Below, piece by piece: positions 42,075 to 45,201 of a stretch of DNA of 45,201 bases. This DNA comes from Gemmatimonadota bacterium. GTDB taxonomy: Bacteria; Gemmatimonadota; Gemmatimonadetes; Longimicrobiales; Gaopeijiaceae. Every line of letters starts with the position of its first letter. Positions within the stretch are counted from its first letter, which is position 1. Location: the NCBI GenBank assembly GCA_028874995.1, contig JAPPGM010000050.1, positions 1 to 45,201 on the forward strand, read 5' to 3'. The notes beneath the pieces are model-generated. The model was not told the DNA's origin. It saw only the letters and a list, made by a program, of their open reading frames with translations, and searched no databases. Made by a program: the position numbers and the translations under genes.

Positions 42075-42656
42075 TCATTCTTCAAGAAGCTTGGGTCCGA
42101 CAGGGGTCACGGAGGCGATCCCGTCCTTCATCTCGACGACCACGACCGGATGTCCGGCGGTGAGCGCCTCGGCGGCCCGGTAGGTGTCCGCCATCTGCGC
42201 GCGGATCCGAACGCGGCGATCTCCCCTGCGCACCGTCACGCTGCCCCGGCTGCCGGGCGCGATTTCCAGCGACACCTCGCCGGTCAGGCCGACGAACGAC
42301 TGCTCCCCGCGCAGGGCCCCGCTTTCCGTGCGCTTGAGGTAGCCGAAGACCGTGCTGATCAGCGCCCCCGAGGCCAGCCCCGTGCCGCCCGCGATCGCAG
42401 CGGTCAGGATCGGCTGGCCACCGCCCCACACGAGGTGAAGCAGCGACCCGGCGGCCCCGAAACCGAACAGCGCGTTGATCGCGGCCCGCAGCGAGAAGAG
42501 CTGCGCGATGCCGCTGCCATGTGCAAGCGCGTCCATGTCCGCGTCAACGTCCACATCCGCGTCGATGTCGACATCGCCTTCCAGGAAATCGCCGAAGAAA
42601 GACAGAGCGAGAAAGCCGCCGCCGACCGCCAGGCAGAAGATGTACGCTGTAAGCAT
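42075..42656 (-). CDS. NfeD-like membrane protein (flotillin partner)
   Basis: 193 residues from ATG 42656 (GGAG 10 nt upstream); longer frames upstream have no ribosome site. A first helix (MLTAYIFCLAVGGGFLALSFF) is followed by a striking alternating acidic loop (DVDIDADVDVDADMDA, residues about 27-42), two or three further helices (AAINALFGFGAAGSLLHLVW, ILTAAIAGGTGLASGALI) and a C-terminal OB-fold: GLTGEVSLEIAPGSRGSVTV, DRRVRIRAQM and HPVVVVEMKDGIASVTPV. NfeD proteins accompany flotillins or stomatins and are thought to stabilise their membrane assemblies. The acidic repeat might bind divalent metal ions. Confidence 0.85.
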   Translation of the reverse strand: MLTAYIFCLAVGGGFLALSFFGDFLEGDVDIDADVDVDADMDALAHGSGIAQLFSLRAAINALFGFGAAGSLLHLVWGGGQPILTAAIAGGTGLASGALISTVFGYLKRTESGALRGEQSFVGLTGEVSLEIAPGSRGSVTVRRGDRRVRIRAQMADTYRAAEALTAGHPVVVVEMKDGIASVTPVGPKLLEE

Positions 42657-42853
42657 TGCTGCGGTGCTCCGTTTCCGTTGTCGCCACTTTTCTACGAGCG
42701 GCGGGGGGGTCATCTTCACGCGTTCACCCGTCGGCAAAGCTATGTTCCGGGCCGCGCCGCCGACACCTGAACGGAACCGGAGACCGCCCCTTGCAGAATC
42801 GCCATCCCACACAGGCCACTCCCGGCACAACGCACCGCTTCAGCCGTAACCGG

Positions 42854-44815
42854 ATGCGCCGTCACCTGTTGGCCGCCGGGCGGCTGGCGCTCCTGGCGGC
42901 GGTCGCCCCGTGGACCGCCCCGGCCGCAGCGCAGAACGGCACCGCCGACGGGGAGTGGCGGTACAACGGTGGCGACCCCGGCAGCACCCGCTACGCGCCG
43001 CTCGACCAGATCGGCCGCGACAATGTGGCCTCGCTGGAGATCGCGTGGCGCTGGAAGTCGGCCAACTTCGGTCCCGCCCCCGAGTACAACTACCGAACCA
43101 CGCCCCTCATGGTGGACGGCGTGCTCTACGCGACCGCCGGATATCGTCGCGCAGCCGTGGCCATCGACGCGGGGACCGGCGAGACGCTGTGGACCTACCG
43201 CCTGGACGAAAGCGGCAGGTCCGCGCCGCGGCGCAATTCGGGGCGCGGCGTTGCCTACTGGGAGTCGCCCGCCACCGGTCCGCGCATATTCCTGGTGACG
43301 CCCGGTTTCCACCTGGTGGCGCTGGACGCCCGGTCGGGCATCCCCGTCAACGACTTCGGCGACGACGGCGTGATCGACCTGCGCCTCGATCTGGGCCGCG
43401 AAATCAACCTCGAGCGCGCGCCCATCGGGTCCAGTTCACCCCCCCTCGTGGTCGGCGGCGTCGTCGTGGTGGGTTCGGCGATGCCCTCGGGCGGGCGGCC
43501 CCCTACACTGACGATGCCCCCGGGCCACGTGCGCGGCTACGACGCGGTCACCGGAGCGCTGCGCTGGACCTTCCACACCATTCCCCAGCCCGGCGAGTAC
43601 GGCAACGATACCTGGGAAGACGGCTCCTGGGAGTACACCGGCAACGCGGCCGTCTGGACCGCGATCAGCGCCGATCCCGAACTCGGCTACGTGTACCTCC
43701 CCGTCGAACTGGGCACGGGCGACTACTACGGAGGCCACCGCCCCGGCGACAACCTCTTCTCGCAGAGCCTGGTCGCCCTCGACGCCGCAACCGGCCAACG
43801 GGTCTGGCACTACCAGACGGTCCGTCACGGCATCTGGGACTACGATCCCCCCGCCGCCCCCATCCTCGCCGACCTGCTCGTCGGCGGACGCGAGATCGAG
43901 GCGGTCGCGCAGATCACCAAGCAGACCTTCACCTTCGTCTTCGACCGCCGCACCGGCGAGCCCGTCTGGCCGATCGAGGAGCGGCCCGTCCCCCAGAGCG
44001 ACGTTCCCGGCGAGCGCACCGCCCCCACCCAGCCCTTCCCAACGAAACCGCCACCCTACGACCGCCAGGGCGTCGATCCCGACTCTCTCATCGGTTTCAC
44101 TCCCGAGCTTCGCGCGGAAGCCGAGGAGATCCTGTCGCAACTGCGCCTCGGCCCCCTCTACACGCCGCCGTCCGTGGCCGTGGAGGGAGGAACCCAGGGC
44201 ACACTCATGGTGCCCGGCAACCTGGGCGGCGCCAACTGGCCCGGCGGCGCCCTGGACCCCGAGACCGGCCACCTCTACGTGCAGTCGGCAACCGCACCCA
44301 GTGTGATCACCCTCGTCCAGGATCCCGACGCCTCCGAAATGGACTACATCCAGGGCCGCGGGGCACTCCGTCTAAGGCGTGGCGGCGGTCCCCAGGGGCT
44401 CCCGCTCTTCAAGCCGCCGTGGGGACGGATCACGGCGATCGACCTGAACGCGGGCGAGATCGCGTGGCAGGTGCCGAACGGGGATGCGCCTGAATACGTG
44501 AAGGAGCACCCCGCGCTCGAGGGGATCGACGTGGGGAGGACCGGGCGGCCGGACCGGGGTGGGCTCCTGGTCACCCGCACGCTGCTCCTCGCGGGAGAAG
44601 GTGGCGGGATGTACGCCGCGTTCGGGTCGGGGGGAAACATGCTGCGCGCCCACGACAAGGCCACGGGCGAGGTGGTGGCCGAGATCGAACTGCCCGCCAA
44701 CCAGACCGGGCTGCCGATGACCTACATGCACGAGGGGCGGCAGTACATCGTGGTGGCGGTGGGGGCGCGGGGCCGGGCGGGGGAGTTGGTGGCGCTGGCG
44801 TTGCCGGAAGGGTGA
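42854..44815 (+). CDS. PQQ-dependent dehydrogenase, soluble periplasmic type
   Basis: 653 residues from ATG 42854, giving the signal MRRHLLAAGRLALLAAVAPW cut after PAAAQ. Eight-bladed propeller with family marks: EWRYNGGDPGSTRYAPLDQI, LEIAWRWKSANFGP, RTTPLMVDGVLYAT, RNSGRGVAYWE, IGSSSPPLVVGGVVVVGSAM, TVRHGIWDYDPPAAPILADL, TFVFDRRTGEPVWPIEERPV and GLPMTYMHEGRQYIVVAVG. Members oxidise sugars or alcohols with PQQ and pass electrons to the respiratory chain. There is no CxxCH haem motif and no N-terminal membrane domain, so an external electron acceptor is needed. Substrate not predictable. No pqq synthesis genes are in the window. Confidence 0.91.
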   Translation: MRRHLLAAGRLALLAAVAPWTAPAAAQNGTADGEWRYNGGDPGSTRYAPLDQIGRDNVASLEIAWRWKSANFGPAPEYNYRTTPLMVDGVLYATAGYRRAAVAIDAGTGETLWTYRLDESGRSAPRRNSGRGVAYWESPATGPRIFLVTPGFHLVALDARSGIPVNDFGDDGVIDLRLDLGREINLERAPIGSSSPPLVVGGVVVVGSAMPSGGRPPTLTMPPGHVRGYDAVTGALRWTFHTIPQPGEYGNDTWEDGSWEYTGNAAVWTAISADPELGYVYLPVELGTGDYYGGHRPGDNLFSQSLVALDAATGQRVWHYQTVRHGIWDYDPPAAPILADLLVGGREIEAVAQITKQTFTFVFDRRTGEPVWPIEERPVPQSDVPGERTAPTQPFPTKPPPYDRQGVDPDSLIGFTPELRAEAEEILSQLRLGPLYTPPSVAVEGGTQGTLMVPGNLGGANWPGGALDPETGHLYVQSATAPSVITLVQDPDASEMDYIQGRGALRLRRGGGPQGLPLFKPPWGRITAIDLNAGEIAWQVPNGDAPEYVKEHPALEGIDVGRTGRPDRGGLLVTRTLLLAGEGGGMYAAFGSGGNMLRAHDKATGEVVAEIELPANQTGLPMTYMHEGRQYIVVAVGARGRAGELVALALPEG

Positions 44816-44873
44816 GCGGCGGGAGCCGCCTGCGAGGGATTGGTCAATCTCCGAACTCCCGGACCACCGCCGA

Positions 44874-45201
44874 CTACTGCGCCGACACGGGACGTCGAGG
44901 TTCGTACGAGCCCTCCAGGGCGAGGATCGCGGCCAGCATTTCCGTTCGCGTGTCCTGCAGACCGGCCTTGAGCTCACGGAACGAGGCCACGTTGCGTTCG
45001 TCAGAGCGGTCCAAACGCCGCATGATGCGTTCTTCCGAGTTGGTCATCCGCTCCTCCGACCGGTCGATGCGCCCGCTCAGCTCGCCGAACGAGTGCGTCA
45101 TCCGCTCCCCCGACCGGTCGATGCGCTCGCCCAACTGGCCAAGCGCCTCCGTCATCCGCTCCTCCGACCGGCCGATGCGCTCGCTCAGCTGGCCCAGCGA
45201 C
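44874..45201 (-). CDS. Coiled-coil protein with 18-residue repeats, N-terminus outside the window
   Basis: Open from the window edge to a stop at 44876-44874, 108 complete codons seen. The visible part is built of 18-residue units (LGQLSERIGRSEERMTEA, LGQLGERIDRSGERMTHS, FGELSGRIDRSEERMTN) that decay into EERIMRRLDRSDERN, then a C-terminal helix FRELKAGLQDTRTEMLAAIL. The spacing of Leu/Ile and charged residues predicts a long coiled coil without membrane segment. It resembles uncharacterised coiled-coil proteins with tandem ER-rich repeats. The start is unknown; ATG 45155 is internal to a repeat and probably not the start. It converges with the PQQ gene (58-bp gap). Confidence 0.65.
   Translation of the reverse strand, partial: SLGQLSERIGRSEERMTEALGQLGERIDRSGERMTHSFGELSGRIDRSEERMTNSEERIMRRLDRSDERNVASFRELKAGLQDTRTEMLAAILALEGSYEPRRPVSAQ
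45043..45201. repeat. 54-bp tandem coding repeat, continues past the window edge
   Basis: GTCATCCGCTC recurs at 45043, 45097 and 45151, each 54 bp apart. Two full units and 51 bp of a third are seen, with only scattered substitutions. Each unit encodes 18 residues, so copy number changes keep the reading frame. Confidence 0.75.

Overview
The window is high-GC, densely coded bacterial chromosome. It carries many lipoproteins with 6-bladed beta-propeller folds, secreted S9 peptidases, a PQQ dehydrogenase, TonB and RND envelope systems and weak Shine-Dalgarno sites. This mix resembles Gemmatimonadota or a related environmental lineage. The assignment is an inference from gene style; there is no rRNA gene here to test it. 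No tRNA, rRNA, CRISPR array, insertion sequence or phage gene was seen.

Layout. 1-5697 (minus strand): two tandem beta-propeller lipoproteins (the first frameshifted), a small thioredoxin-fold protein whose first active-site Cys codon is UGA (candidate selenoprotein with a plausible bacterial SECIS hairpin), and an S9 peptidase that runs off the window and lacks the segment holding its catalytic Asp and His. 5817-7251 (plus): RidA-like lipoprotein and dapB. 7301-10133: divergent PLP aminotransferases around an AT-rich palindrome. 10150-13893 (minus): two paralogous zinc-metalloprotease lipoproteins. 14003-14830: glutaminyl cyclase lipoprotein. 15012-22263 (plus): a class V aminotransferase, then a complete RND efflux set (outer-membrane factor, membrane fusion protein, permease). 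22346-24603 (minus): a small lipoprotein and a type IV toxin-antitoxin pair (AbiEi/AbiEii, the toxin frameshifted) with a doubled operator. 24618-28207 (minus): lipoprotein, TonB-dependent receptor and tandem-rhodanese protein in one operon. 28332-33610: YbaK-type deacylase, serine hydrolase, unknown exported protein, cardiolipin synthase, RsmC-like methyltransferase. 33688-40286 (minus): a full phosphate-uptake locus, porin and pstS-phoU-pstC-pstA-pstB-pstB. 40672-42656 (minus): flotillin and NfeD. 42854-44815 (plus): PQQ dehydrogenase. 44874-45201 (minus): partial coiled-coil protein with 54-bp repeats.

How genes work together. In the phosphate locus the porin and pstS promoters share an 18-bp direct-repeat box (7-4-7 spacing), each exactly 10 nt upstream of a -10-like hexamer, which suggests a lineage-specific PhoB box. 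The two PstB paralogs have complementary defects: one keeps the signature motif but lacks the Q-loop Gln and H-loop His, the other keeps Q and H but has a degenerate signature. This is the pattern of an obligate heterodimer with one working ATP site. PhoU carries a C-terminal low-molecular-weight-phosphatase-like domain without the catalytic Cys and Arg.

Cautions. Two genes are broken by a missing base in a run of four C, and a 169-bp block of C/G homopolymers follows the flotillin gene. These point to local sequence or assembly error, so single-base claims should be checked in reads. All family names come from reading motifs; no database search was run.
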